This document shows, piece by piece, positions 45,329-56,685 of a DNA stretch of 64,000 nucleotides. The DNA comes from Pachyseris speciosa (taxonomy: Eukaryota > Cnidaria > Anthozoa > Scleractinia > Pachyseridae). The stretch lies in contig JAEMWC010000163.1 of NCBI GenBank assembly GCA_016490735.1, positions 57,501-121,500 of the forward strand, read 5' to 3'. A model generated the notes under the pieces. That model saw only the letters and a program-made list of their open reading frames with translations. It made no database searches and was not told where the DNA came from. Within the stretch, counting starts at the first letter, position 1, and each line of letters opens with the position of its first letter. The translations under genes and the position numbers were made by a program.

Positions 45329-45446
45329 GTCTGCGTGTGATACCACAAGGAAAGCGTGCTCGTTGTCCGATCACCGAAGTTAAGCCCAATCCGGCAGGGT
45401 TAGAACTTGGATGGGTGACCGACAAAAAATACCCCTTGTTGTACGC
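45329..45446 (+). rRNA. 5S rRNA-like sequence in the right terminal repeat
   Basis: Mirror copy of the left one, pointing outward like it. Keeps box A and box C regions and the gttgtac 3' end. The two copies differ at several positions, including loss of one C in ccggc(c)ggg. Confidence 0.75.
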
Positions 45447-46064
45447 TAACTTTTTTGTTTGCCTTCTCCCTTTTTATTTTTCTTTTCTTTTTTTTTTTCT
45501 TTCTCTGTTGTTTTTAAGAACTAAACCACTCGTAGACATTTTTATTATTACTATTTTTATTTTTTTTTTTAATTTTACTACAAAAATATAGGTTCCGCAG
45601 GTTCCGGCGGTTCCGCAGGTTCCGCAGGTTCCGCGGTCTGCAGTTCCGCAGATTAGTGTTACCCCGATCCTGGTATAATTCAAATTGAAAAAGCAGTTAC
45701 ACCACATGAAAGAACGGTCATTTTATTCATGAGAAGTGAAGTTTCAGCTCTGCAAATTCAAACGCCAGCGTGTACTAAAATTTTCACTGGAGGACGCCAC
45801 AGAACGTGGAATGTAAACAAAGCGAAACAAATGGAATTAAAGCGAAAGTCGCACGAAAATTATTTACATGTCATAGAATCACTTGGCATTGACAAAAGAT
45901 GTTATCTAAATAAGCCTTTCTCGTTGACAAGCTAATAAAATGAAGTTTTCTGTTGAATAATCTGAAACAATCTGGGAAAACAGCCGAAAGTTAACGATCA
46001 CGAAGTCGGGGACGTCGCGTGGTAATTATTATTCTGTAAAGTTGAAAATAAACAGTAATTGTTG

Positions 46065-47020
46065 TGCCCTGCGAGCAGAGGCCCTTCGATCTTCCTAGAT
46101 AAGTCGGGAAGAGGAAGGAACCTCTGCCAGCTGCTTCGACTTTCCCTGTTGAGCATGCGTCAAATTCAAATGTAACCGACGCTTTCATTAGCAATTAACT
46201 ATTAATATTTTCTAGAGAGGTTCTTGCACGGCAAAATAGTCTCAACGATTCGTTGCAAAAAAGCGAAGTATTTCCAGTTTTAATCCAGGCGATTCTTTTA
46301 GGGAATCGTCTCGTATTTTAGGTTCTTCTAAGACGCCAGGGAAAAAGGTGACGAAAAAACATGAACTGCAGGAAAAGATTCGGTGTTTTTGTTGTGTGGT
46401 ATGTCGGCACGGAACGATGTACATTTGAAGTGAAACATCACACTGGCCTTCGAGATAAGTTACAGAGCATCTTAGAGGAAAATTTTGACTTAACTGTTCA
46501 GTCATGGGGTGTCTGTAGACCATGTGGCCGGCAATTGGAATCGTTGGATAAAAGGTATAGTGTGATCATTCAAGAAATTACTGAAGCGAGCTCCGTTCAA
46601 AATACTCTTCAGTGACTCCTTGTCCTGTCGCAAGACGATCAGTGTAAAGCGAATCACAAAACCAAGCCCATCGCCCAAAGCTTACAAGAAAATCCGCTCG
46701 GGTCGTTCATCGCTGTTGTCGTCTGCCTGTAAAGATGACGAGTTGAGATTTTACGGATTTCGACAGAGAAACGAATACCATTTTGTCAGTAGACGAGTGT
46801 AAACAATGAACCACGGGCACCTATTTAGTCAGTAATTTCTAGCAAGGCGCATGCGTTTTGGGCCAAAACCGGTCTGACTGGTTTCTAACCGGACTGACTC
46901 ATCCACTTCGGTGGATGAACGGCACATCAAAGAAAGTCGAGGCGGCTGGCAGAGGTTCCTTTCTCTTCCCGACTTATCTAGGAAGATCGAAGGGCCTCTG
47001 CTCGCAGGGTATAATTGTTG
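46065..47020. mobile_element. Inverted-repeat element carrying a zinc-finger-like gene remnant
   Basis: Arms of about 80 bp (46,065-46,150 and 46,935-47,020) share gcccttcgatcttcctagat and neighbouring sequence in inverted orientation. The interior encodes, on plus, a broken protein: a CCVVC-type cysteine cluster near 46,385, then LRDKLQSILEENFDLTVQSW and GVCRPCGRQLESLDKR (46,400-46,615). It continues in another frame (46,620-46,800) with a basic Ser/Lys region. The paired C-x-x-C clusters resemble a ZAD-like zinc-binding domain seen in many cnidarian proteins. Frame breaks make it a pseudogene. Confidence 0.55.
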
Positions 47021-47263
47021 ATGTACAAGCCCAAAAAACACCAAGATACAAATGGAATAGAGTTTAACTTCAACAATCTATATACTCTTATAAAGAACTT
47101 GAATTCCTCGCTAAGCTCTTGAGGTGACTTTAACTTGAGATGCATACTGTTTTTACCACACTTGTTTATCGATCTTCTCGCTGAATTAAGGCCCTCTTAT
47201 TTGGCCGATACATTCCACAGAAACTGACATTTAAGGTCATAAGAATTTAGCTTTTAAGTAATA

Positions 47264-47442
47264 ACTTACGCACAGAAGTAGCGGCTGATTTTCGAACATG
47301 TTTACTTTCGCCGTTGTGATCCTAATCTCCTTCGCAGCTCTTCTTTGCGTGACATCCCAAAAACCGGCTGCGAGGAAGACTGCGAGCATCCGACGGCGAA
47401 AGTAAACATGTTCGAAAATCAGCCGCTACTTCTGCGCGTAAC
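47264..47442. mobile_element. Short MITE with 50-bp arms
   Basis: Near-perfect inverted arms of about 50 bp (gtagcggctgattttcgaac and onwards) around a spacer of about 75 bp. No coding content. Confidence 0.88.
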
Positions 47443-47507
47443 CAACTGAAACCTGTATCTAGTATGTTGGAATTCATATCAAATCAAATCAAATCTGGCG
47501 CCTGCAA

Positions 47508-47647
47508 GCCAACAAGTGTGCAAACAAGACAAATAGTGTGCTTGGATTTATAGGTCAAGCAGTAGGCCCCAAAAACTCTGTGTTGTTCTCGAAAGTGTAC
47601 AAGAGTCTAGTAAATCCAATACTTGAGTATTGCTCTCCAGTGTGGTG
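47508..47647 (+). pseudogene. LINE reverse transcriptase C-terminal fragment
   Basis: Plus frame reads NSVLGFIGQAVGPKN, then VYKSLVNPILEYCSPVW, a standard conserved block downstream of the RT domain in CR1/jockey-type LINEs. Only about 45 codons remain, ending in TGA. Confidence 0.75.
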
Positions 47648-48238
47648 ACAGAGTGACAGAGTTGCAAGGAGAAGTAATTGCTGTTAGTAGTGTTTTCTGA
47701 GTTTGGTCCCCACCCCTATCAAAAATTCCTGAATCCGCCCCAGAAGCACAAGGATCAAAATTTTTCCTTTTCCTTCTGCTTGTGCTTATGCTTGCGTAGT
47801 GTCGTTTTCACTTGGCATAAGCTTCTTATGCTTGCGCTTGTGCTTGCGTCGCTAGTGAAAACCAGGCTTAATTCCATTTGTTTCGCTTTGTTTACATTCC
47901 ACGTTCTGTCGCGCATGGGGTCCAAAGTCCTTCAGTGAAAATTTTAGTACACACCAGCGTTTGAATTTGCAGAGCTGAAACTTCAGTTCTTATGAATAAA
48001 ATGACCGTTCTTTCATGTGGTGTAACTGCTTTTTCAATTTGAATTATACCAGGATCGACTTTGGGCAGCTAAAGTTGGGCGATATTTTGACATTCAAAAA
48101 CGTTTTACACGATCTTTAAGCTTTGGAAGTCTTCTAATTATGTGAGGAAGATGAAGTCACTAGGAGCCTTTGCGCGCCGGTACTGTTTCTTTGAAATTGT
48201 TAGAAATTTAGGCCAATTTCATCAATAAAAATTGTATT

Positions 48239-48780
48239 TTTTGCGAATTTTCGAACTATCAAGAACAAGTTGTTCCCGTCGTTCCTCTGAACAAAGAAGT
48301 ATTCCGCTGCCATCTCTGGTTGCTCAGAGATTTATAAATCTGGAGCTGGACTAACACTCAACGTGAAGAAAGTGCACAGTAACCAAAAAAAAAAAAAAAA
48401 AAAATTGATGCACGTGGGCGCGTTGCTACTTGGCCAACAGACCTTTGAAGCAAATCATCAGCTCCTTTCAAACTTGTTTTGTCTGACTTTTCTTGAAATA
48501 TTTGGCTATTCCCACGAACAAAACTGACGCAAAATCCTATTCCACGCTTCGATCACTTCCGAAGGTCTCAATTTTGCGCAGGCGCACTTACGCAAAGCGG
48601 GCCATTATACGTCATCATCCCCTAGCCAATCAGCCGTTTTTGCGCCCTGTCCCTCACCGTCAGCCTCACACTACGTCACCTACGACTAGGAAATGGAAAA
48701 TTACAAAGTATTATTTAAAAAAACTGGCTCATTGGACACAATGCAATTTCAGAGTCAGCCAATTTTAGCAATATTTTGTA
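48239..48780. other. No recognisable gene
   Basis: Contains a poly-A run at about 48,386-48,403. Nothing else identified. Confidence 0.4.
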
Positions 48781-49070
48781 AGACAATTATTCCACCCTGA
48801 TCGTTGCATATGGAATGATTATTATCAATTTATATTTATCACGCACAGGTGGGATAATTACTTTTGGTATATACCACACAAGTGAATAGTGCTTTTCGAG
48901 CGCTCTGATTGGTTAACTCGGAGGTGATTAGCAAAGTACTATTCACCTCCACTTCGGTGAATAATTGTTAATTAATTTTTCAGCCCAGACAGATAATTAC
49001 TTTTACAACAGTTACTTTAACAAGGAGAAAATGTACCAAAATCGCAGTAACCTGACCAAGGAGAATGCTA
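48781..49070. repeat. MITE-like palindromic repeat
   Basis: About 48,860-48,965 (caagtgaatagtgcttttcg, then gtactattcacctccacttc) is the inverted counterpart of about 60,105-60,190. The acaattattccac / ggaataatt motif recurs at 49,990, 50,060, 50,300, 50,530 and 53,580, marking one dispersed family. Confidence 0.6.
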
Positions 49071-49940
49071 CTTGAGAGAAACAAGAAGAATGTTCACGGT
49101 TTTCGAGAACATAACCTCGTAAAAAAACTCAACATTTTTAAGAGGATCATTAATTTAAACTATTTTTTGGGTAGATTCAATTTTAATATGAAACAACAAC
49201 CCGATGTGAATCGGAGCCATTGACTCTTGTCTGATTAGTTTTGATTAATGAAACCCACAAAATCTAGCAATATTTCTTATAATAATAAGTGGAGCTCTAG
49301 GCGCTTCACAAAAGTTAAGTAAACGCAGAACTAACTGACAGTATGTTAAAAGGTAGGTCTTGAGAGAAACAAGAAGAATGTTCACGGTTTTCGAGAACAT
49401 AACCTCGTAAAAAAGCTCAACATTTTTAAGAGGATCATTAATTTAAACTATTTTCTGGGTAGATTCAATTTTAATATGAAACAACAACCCGATGTGAATC
49501 GGAGCCATTGAATCTTTGTCTGATTAGTTTTGATTAATGAAACCCACAAAATCTAGCAATATTTCTTATAATAATAAGTGGAGCTCTAGGCGCTTCACAA
49601 AAGTTAAGTAAACGCAGAACTAACTGACAGTATGTTAAAAGGTAGGTCTTGAGAGAAACAAGAAGAATGTTCACGGTTTTCGAGAACATAACCTCGTAAA
49701 AAAGCTCAACATTTTTAAGAGGATCATTAATTCAAACTATTTTCTGGGTAGATTCAATTTTAATATGAAACAACAACCCGATGTGAATCGGAGCCATTGA
49801 ATCTTTGTCTGATTAGTTTTGATTAATGAAACCCACAAAATCTAGCAATATTTCTTATAATAATAAGTGGAGCTCTAGGCGCTTCACAAAAGTTAAGTAA
49901 ACGCAGAACTAACTGACAGTATGTTAAAAGGTAGGTCTTA
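49071..49940. repeat. Three near-identical 289-bp tandem units
   Basis: Units begin with cttgagagaaacaagaagaa at 49,071, 49,359 and 49,648. The copies differ at only a handful of sites, so the amplification is recent (or the assembly has expanded it). No coding content. Confidence 0.95.
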
Positions 49941-50034
49941 GGCTCAAATTTAAAAGAAAGTACATTGTCACACTCTTGCTGATATCGATTTTTGATATCA
50001 CAATTATTCCACTCTTGATCGGTGGATATGAAAT

Positions 50035-50760
50035 CAGTTCATAGTCCATTCACATCCAACGCTTGCACGTGGAATAATTATTGCTAATTATTCAGTCCAG
50101 ACAGATAACTGTCTTTGTGAGCAGCTACTATAGCAAACAAAAAATCACCAAAAGAGAATTTTACTTAGGAGAAGAATAAAAATGAAGGCCATCAACAATA
50201 TAACCGCTCTTTCTAGGGGTTAGGATTTGATTATTCTTTGAGAAAAGATTCAATTTTAATATAAAACGACCCGAAGTTCATAGTCCGTTTACATCCAACG
50301 CTTGCACGTGGAATAATTTTTGCTACTTATTCAGATAACTGTCTTTTTGAGCAATTACTATCGCAAGCACAAAATGACCAAAAGAAAATTTTACTTAGAT
50401 GAAGCATTAAAATGATGGCCATCAACAATATAACCACAGTTTTTATGATAAGGATTTGATTATTCCTCGAGGAAAGATTCAAATTTAATATAAAACGACC
50501 CGACGTTCATAGTCCATTTACATCCAACGATTGCACGTGGAATAATTATTGCCAATTCTTCAGTCCAGACAGATAACTCATTTTGAGCAGCTACTATAGC
50601 AAGCACAAAATGACCAAAAGAGAATTTTACTTAGGAGAAGCATAAAAATGATGGCCATCGACAATATAACCACGGTGTTTAAGATTAGAATTTGACTATT
50701 TTGAGGAAAGATTCAACTTTAATATATAACGACCCGAAGTGGATCAGAGCGAAGTGACCA
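50035..50760. repeat. Three diverged tandem units of about 235 bp
   Basis: Units start at gttcatagtcc near 50,037, 50,276 and 50,508, each followed by acatccaac(g)cttgcacgtg and gacagataact. About 85-90% alike, older than the 289-bp array next door but sharing motifs with it. Confidence 0.85.
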
Positions 50761-51410
50761 CAGGGCAAACTAACCCAGCAGCTTCTAGAAAATATTCAAG
50801 AATTGAACAATAATATGACAATAATCTTGCCATTTTCTTATATCAGATTTACTCACGATCATCGTCGAAAAGTGTTTAAAACCCACGATTTCCATTCTTG
50901 ATTGCAATATGTCTCGCAAAAACCTACTTTTCCAACATAGCAGTAGGCTCTGTAGGCTGTACAAACTGATTATTTTTCCAATAGTCAGCTTTTAGCAGCA
51001 TATTTACCAAGTTCTACTAATGGTCATTTTGCCGTGGGGGAATAGCCTTATGCTCAAGCATAGCTAATATAATTTGAAACACTTTGTGTAAAGCTGTAAT
51101 ACTCGAAGAGGATGGCGAGAAGTAACATAGAGCTGACATTGGAAAGATTGCACCAATATTTTTCTGATTACTTCGAAAATACCAAAAATGTCATGGGCAA
51201 TTTTAACCGTCAAAACAGCTTATTTTTAGCCGTCAACCCTCATCAAATGATTGCACTCCATGGCTACACTGAACTTCCAAGAAAAGCGTATTTTTAATTA
51301 GAGTTACATTATGAATCATATGCGGCCAGCACACCTTATTCATCAGTCTTCAGAGTCAAAGCGTCTTTGGTCCTGAAACGTCAAGAGTCAGGTGTGTCTT
51401 CTCTTCTTGA
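50740..51410. repeat. Segmental repeat, copy A
   Basis: Matches about 53,830-54,420 over long blocks (agaagtaacatagagctgac, ttgcaccaatatttttctga). A third, partial copy lies at about 54,400-54,800. No real coding capacity. Confidence 0.8.
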
Positions 51411-53160
51411 AGTTGTGTGAGCTTTTCTCTCTGAACAAGTGAGTCAATTTGAGTTAAACTCTTCTTATTTGCTATTGGTTACAAGTTAAAGAATCATCGT
51501 TCCGCGGAGATAAGTGACTAAACAAGAAAAAATTATTCCTTATGAATCGTACCCCTAGGAAGTCCGTTCCAAACCTTAGAACCTGGAACGTTTACGCTCA
51601 GTGTATAGTATTTCTATTAACTTTTTAGTCGTTTCGCTCAATTTAATAACTGTTGTTAAAATAGGCCTCCTCCTCCTAAGAAATCACTGTTTAAGCCCAA
51701 CCAAGACACTTCTTAGGATATAAAGTTCACGAAATTAAAATTTACCAATTTATTAAAGCATTACCACTTCGGCCAAACAACTTGGATAAAATCTAACAAA
51801 GTGATATAACCTTTCACACCTCGATTGACGGTCAGGCACATCTTGTGAAGGTGATGGATGTTTGAGAAGATCACTACATCAAAACTCAAGCAGCACATTT
51901 TGCGCTCTCAGGGTGTGTGCAAAAAACACAACCTGCATACATCGCAGAGAAATTGTTTATTCTTCGTTGGTGTCGGTCATCGATCTACCTGAGGTAGCTA
52001 GAACAGCCAAATAATCTAACTTGAGCACCAAAGGCTTGGAGACATTGTCAGAAGACAGAGTGATAGTTGTTGATAATATTAGTTTCTTACAAATTGCAAA
52101 TATTCTTTGACCGTTTTATTGCACCCAGCCATTTGGGTTAGAATAAGAAATAAAGAAAAATAAAACTAATTTGAGATGTGTCACTTTGATTTAGACAGAT
52201 TTATTTATTTAAAACATTTATTTAGCGCTAATAGATATTTCTATTTAACATGGTGGCTCCTACAAATTCGAAGAAAGTTTATACCGGTTTATTGCAGTGC
52301 GAGAAAGACAGCTCTTAGCCACGTTATTAAATGACACAATGACAAAAGAAACAAAACAACTCGAGACTCGCTAAACGTTTTTCCAGAAATAGAAAAGCAA
52401 GAGTGATTAAAAACTTGCAAATGGAGTAATAATACACGACATAAGTGTGAAATTGGCGTTTTATTTTGTACTAAAAATGCGTTACCTTTCTACAAACATT
52501 CTGGATTCCGATATCTCTTGCAAATATTTGCTTTTGCAGCATATCCATGAACAACGCCATAGACTACTCACTTCGCCTCGTGCCGTTGAAATTAAAAAAA
52601 ATTCCCAACTTATTACTGGGTTAACACATTCTGAATCTCCTCACTATTGTTCCTCAAACTGTAAGTCAAATGCACTTCTTATTAGAGAAGGTACTTTATC
52701 CGTTGACATCAACTGCACTTGTTGCGACAATCAGAGAATGTATTAATCTCAATTGATCAAAACCGGATTTTAAACGTTGAGCGAGAGCGAACATAAAGAT
52801 CGCTTTTAATGACCCGGTTAATGTTTCCAAAGCACTTGAGCTGAACACTGTTTTATACTATCCCTTTATTTACAGCATGTCAATCGATAAGGTTATATGC
52901 CTTCTAAATGTATGGCGCATTCGCATGAAAAGAGCCAATCAAATTTAGCATCAACATTTATACCATTTTTAAGAATAAATCTCAAATACAATTTGTAAAA
53001 TTCTAAACATTTTCGTGACCTATTCAAGTAACTATAAAATCGTCTTTTAATTGTCTCTCGAAATGGCTTTTGGCGCCTAAAATGTGCAATTATTGATTAT
53101 ATTAATATTATGAAAGGTGTTCGTCATCGTGGTTTCAAATGATAGCTGAGTTAATCTTTT
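51411..53160. other. No recognisable gene
   Basis: AT-rich. The plus open frame at 52,447-52,746 shows no domain. No repeat recognised by eye. Confidence 0.4.
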
Positions 53161-53186
53161 GTCTCACGATTGAGTCACAAAGATGT

Positions 53187-53236
53187 GGATCGCGACGTTT
53201 CGACCGCTATACTGCCGGTCTTCATCAGGCGATGGT
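53187..53236 (-). ncRNA. Hammerhead-like motif
   Basis: Minus strand: arm ATCGC, exact core CTGATGA, stem II GACCG/CGGTC, GAAA, then CGTC and arm GCGAT. Core sequence and stems I and II fit a hammerhead; stem III is reduced to a single C-G. A Penelope-derived ribozyme relic is likely. Confidence 0.5.
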
Positions 53237-53569
53237 ATATTGTAGCTCCAGACACCTATTTTTGGCTTTTTGAACTTCAGGTAAACAAAATATCACAATA
53301 AGGCTAGTATAAATATGTATATATCTCGCTACGTGCATCAATATTGAGCTGGGGCCTTCAGACATCGATATGTGCCATCAAATAAATGAAAAAGATTATT
53401 AAAAAGTGGATCATTGGATAATGCAATTCCAGAGTTTTGATTGGCTCAACGGCCATAGAAGATCAGTCAAATGATACCGTGCCCAAGAGTTCCCTGCCTC
53501 TGAACCGTTGCCTGATTAGTTTTGATAAATATTATCTGTAAATTGTAGCGATATTTCTCGCTTGTTTTT

Positions 53570-54800
53570 AATAAGACAATTATTCCACTCTCGATCGGTG
53601 GATCTGTGGAATAATTGTTGTTAATTATTCGGCCCAGACAGATAACTGTCTTTTGCAGCAGTTACTATAGCAAGGAGAAATTGTATCAAAATCAGTTAGC
53701 TGATATCGCTTTAAGTGGATCCGGAGAAAACGTTGGTCATCGTAACCATAACCGCGTCGAGGGCTGAAAACTTTTATAGCATTATAAGATTTGGTCAAAC
53801 TATTTGTGCGTAGGTTCAATTTTAATATGAAACGATCTCACGTGCATCGGAACGAAGTGACCGCAGGGCAAACTAACCAGATAGCTTCTACAATAATACG
53901 ACAGTGGTCTTGCCATTTTCTTATATCAGATTTAACCATTATCATTTTCGAAAAATGCGTAAATAAACCCACGATTTTCATTTTTCATTACAATATGCCC
54001 TGCGAATACCTGCTTTTCCAACATAGCCGTAAGCCGTGTACAAACTGATTACTTTTCCATGGGCAGGCATCACCATTAATAGTTAGCTTTTTGCATATTT
54101 ACCAAGTTGTACTAATGGACATAGCCGTTGGGGAATATGCTTACGCTTAAGCATAGTTTATTTGAAACACTGTCGAAAGTTGTTGGACTCGAAAAGGATG
54201 GTGAGAAGTAACATAGAGATGACATTGGAAAGATTGCACCAATATTTTTCTGATTACTTCGAAAATACCAAAAATGATATATCGGCTATTTTTAAACAAA
54301 CAATAGTTTGACACATCAAATGATTACACTCCATGACTACGCTGAACTTCCAAGGAAAGCGCATTTTTAATTAGAGTTACATTATGAATCATGCGGTCAG
54401 CACGTCCTTTTGCCAGTAGCACGCATCGCGGTTAATAATTTGTCTTTTTCATATTTACTAGGTAATTCTGATATTTAGCCTTTGGGGAATATCCTTATAC
54501 TCAAGCATAGTAGATTTGAAATATTCTGAGGAACTTGTTTTACTCGATTAGTATGACGAGACGATCGCCAGCGTGTCAGTATTCTTAAACAAATAATAAT
54601 TTCATATGTGTGGTAATTAAATTTATTCAAACTCCCATGGCTACAGTGGATTTTCAAGAAAAGTGCATTTAATTAGAATTTCAGAAAGAGAAATCATAAA
54701 ACGGCCAGCACATCTTGTTCAGTATCAAAACGTCTTTTTTCCTGAAACGTCAAGGTGCTTGAAGTTGTGGGAGCTTTTCTTTCCGAACAAGTGAGTCTTT
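53570..54800. repeat. Segmental repeat, copies B and C
   Basis: About 53,570-53,830 resembles the 235-bp unit. About 53,830-54,420 matches copy A. About 54,400-54,800 is a further diverged partial copy with gtgcatttaattagaatt. Together they indicate repeated duplication of this 0.6-1-kb segment. Confidence 0.7.
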
Positions 54801-55070
54801 CTTAGATATATGTTTCACTTGGCTGTTGTGTTTATCACATAAAGGTATCATCTTTTATCTGAAACAAGCAAGTATGCTGGAAAAAAGGAATCCGTCATCA
54901 AATTGGTGCACAGCAAATGCTTCGAAACTTGGGCGGTACAACAAAGACTCGAGCGTTGGCGCTGAGTTGATGTTTCGCTTTTATTTACTTATTCATTTAC
55001 TTTGTTCAATTTAAAAACTGTACTTAAAGGAGCCAAACATTCTGGATTCCAATATCCTTATATTCCTCAG

Positions 55071-55515
55071 GAGCACCCAACGACACGTTTCGGTAGATAT
55101 CTGTTCGGTGGAGGTAGGAGTTCGCCTTAGACTTTTGGTGTCGATTAAAGAGTGCACTCGGATTTTCGTAACTGAAACGTGGCCTAAAAGATTCGCAATG
55201 TGGAAATCATAGCCCCTGAGGTTTTCGGAAAGGTCGTAATTGCTGTTTTTGGCAGTCAAAACGTCAGCTACCATTTTCGGAAAGAAAATAGTTCCCTAGA
55301 AATTTCGCGGAAAGGTCATTTCAGCTAGTATTTTCTCAAAGGAAGAATTTCTTCCCTAAAATTTTCGGGCAATTAAAGTTTCGGCTAAGGAATCCAAATG
55401 GATCAAATTTTTCTAGCTAACTAAAACATTACCTTAAACAGTCTTCAAACACCATAAGGTACTTAAAAATGTCTTTCTACAGCATTTGGTTGATTTGGCT
55501 TGTTGGTTTCCCATG
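55071..55515. mobile_element. Diverged copy of the integrase-inserted MITE
   Basis: Matches 971-1,412 along most of its length in the same orientation. Its ends (tcaggagcacccaacgaca and, inverted, ttgttggtttcccatga) are more degraded, so it is older. Confidence 0.8.
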
Positions 55516-55582
55516 ATTCCTATTTGTCTTTCCAATGTAGTCGTGAACATTTTGGAATACTGTATGAAAATGTGCTAAAAAT

Positions 55583-55632
55583 TAATTTTAAATGCCAGAC
55601 GTTTCAAGGCTGCTGCCTCTTCCTCAGTGGCA
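55583..55632 (-). ncRNA. Hammerhead-like motif
   Basis: Minus strand: arm TGCCA, CTGAGGA, stem II AGGC-loop-GCCT, GAAACGTC, arm TGGCA. Same layout as the motifs at 36,668 and 53,187, with one core change. Confidence 0.4.
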
Positions 55633-55639
55633 AATGCGT

Positions 55640-56640
55640 AACCATATATTTCTCCACTACGCCTCGTGCTTGAAATGAAAACAAAAAGCGAGAACTTACT
55701 GCTAGATGAAAATGTTAAGAATCACAAATGCGTTTTTATGTCGCTACTAGTCCTTACCGCAACACAGTTTTACAAATTTAGTTTTCTTTTACAACCTTAG
55801 GTTTTTTGTTTTAGTTTAGAGAAGTCACTTCACGTGTTGTTTTCAGTTGTGCTTGCTGCAGTCAGGGTAAAAGATCCGCTATTAACAGACCGGTCAGTGT
55901 TTTGATCGGTAGAGTAGGTTTACTGCGAATATAGCTGTCGTCTTTGTCGCACTAAATTTTCTTTCTTTTTTGCCACTCGACTGTAAAGAAATCGAATTTT
56001 TGCGTACGATGCTACAGCACTTGTCATAACAGATCGTTAGATATGGATGAATTTCTCTTCTCTGTTTTATTTTCTTAGCTTGCGCACGCTCATATATCCG
56101 CCAATAGAAAAGGTACGAACTGTTCTGGAATCTGTATGGTCATCTGTTCTTAGAAGAAGACAAATGTTGCCTGCCAATGTTCTTGTTTATGTACAATTAA
56201 CGGTTTTATTTCTATGGCGAATTGAAACAATCGCGGTAGATTTTTGAAGTGTGATGCCACGTACAGTCAGTTGTTAGTTAAAACCTTCGGTTCGGGTGAC
56301 AAGAGAATCTTGTGCGACGTGAAGTCATAAAAACAGAAAGATTGCCTGAACGCCCAACATTCATTCTCGTCCCTTGAGTCTTCGCTTCGTCCTGCGCAGG
56401 CTTGACGAAACGAGCGACTCTCGAAAGATCCAACCGACTGACGATTCCGATTGGCTTTTTCAAACAATTCAAATTAACGGAAGTAAAACAGAACTCTTAC
56501 AAACTCTTACGCTTAGCTGAACCCTAAGCATGCGCAGCTCAGACGGAAGTCCGATATTTTCAGACTTCAAGTTGGATCTTTCCTGGGTCGCTCATTTCCT
56601 GACCGCTGGTCAAGGGAAACGAAGACCCTGGGTACAAGGT
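55640..56640. other. Upstream region of the secreted-peptide gene, no exon called
   Basis: No recognisable coding exon or repeat. A TATA-like tttatatatttta at about 56,650-56,663 and a polypyrimidine-CAG ending at 56,678 lie just ahead of the ATG. The latter could be the acceptor of a 5'-untranslated exon further upstream. Confidence 0.4.
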
Positions 56641-56685
56641 TGCGCCGTTATTTATATATTTTATTTTTTTTTTTTCAGTTTTACC

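Larger units (their letters stand above)
44299..45664. mobile_element. Mutator-like (Pack-MULE-like) element with 5S rRNA-bearing terminal repeats
   Basis: Length 1,366 bp. Terminal inverted repeats of about 434 bp start gggtaacactaatctg. Flanked by a perfect 9-bp duplication, CGATCCTGG (44,290-44,298 and 45,665-45,673). The same 9 bp occur once (48,049-48,057, minus) in the other arm of the surrounding inverted repeat, which is the empty site. Long TIRs and a 9-bp TSD are typical of Mutator-like elements. No transposase is encoded. Confidence 0.85.
44044..48238. repeat. Large inverted repeat enclosing nested elements
   Basis: The right arm (about 47,868-48,238) is the reverse complement of the left arm, which is split into about 44,044-44,298 and 45,674-45,848 by a later insertion. 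Each arm is about 370-430 bp. The interior (45,849-47,867) holds a smaller inverted-repeat element, a MITE and a LINE fragment. It may itself be an old foldback transposon. Confidence 0.8.

Noticed and set aside
45322..45591. Open frame in the 45.3-kb region (and its twin at 44,307-44,639) as a protein gene
   Set aside because: Both frames run across the 5S rRNA-like sequences; the apparent protein is a translation of a structural RNA module.
49071..50760. CRISPR or satellite-encoded gene in the tandem arrays
   Set aside because: Units are long, contiguous and spacer-free, with no conserved frame.
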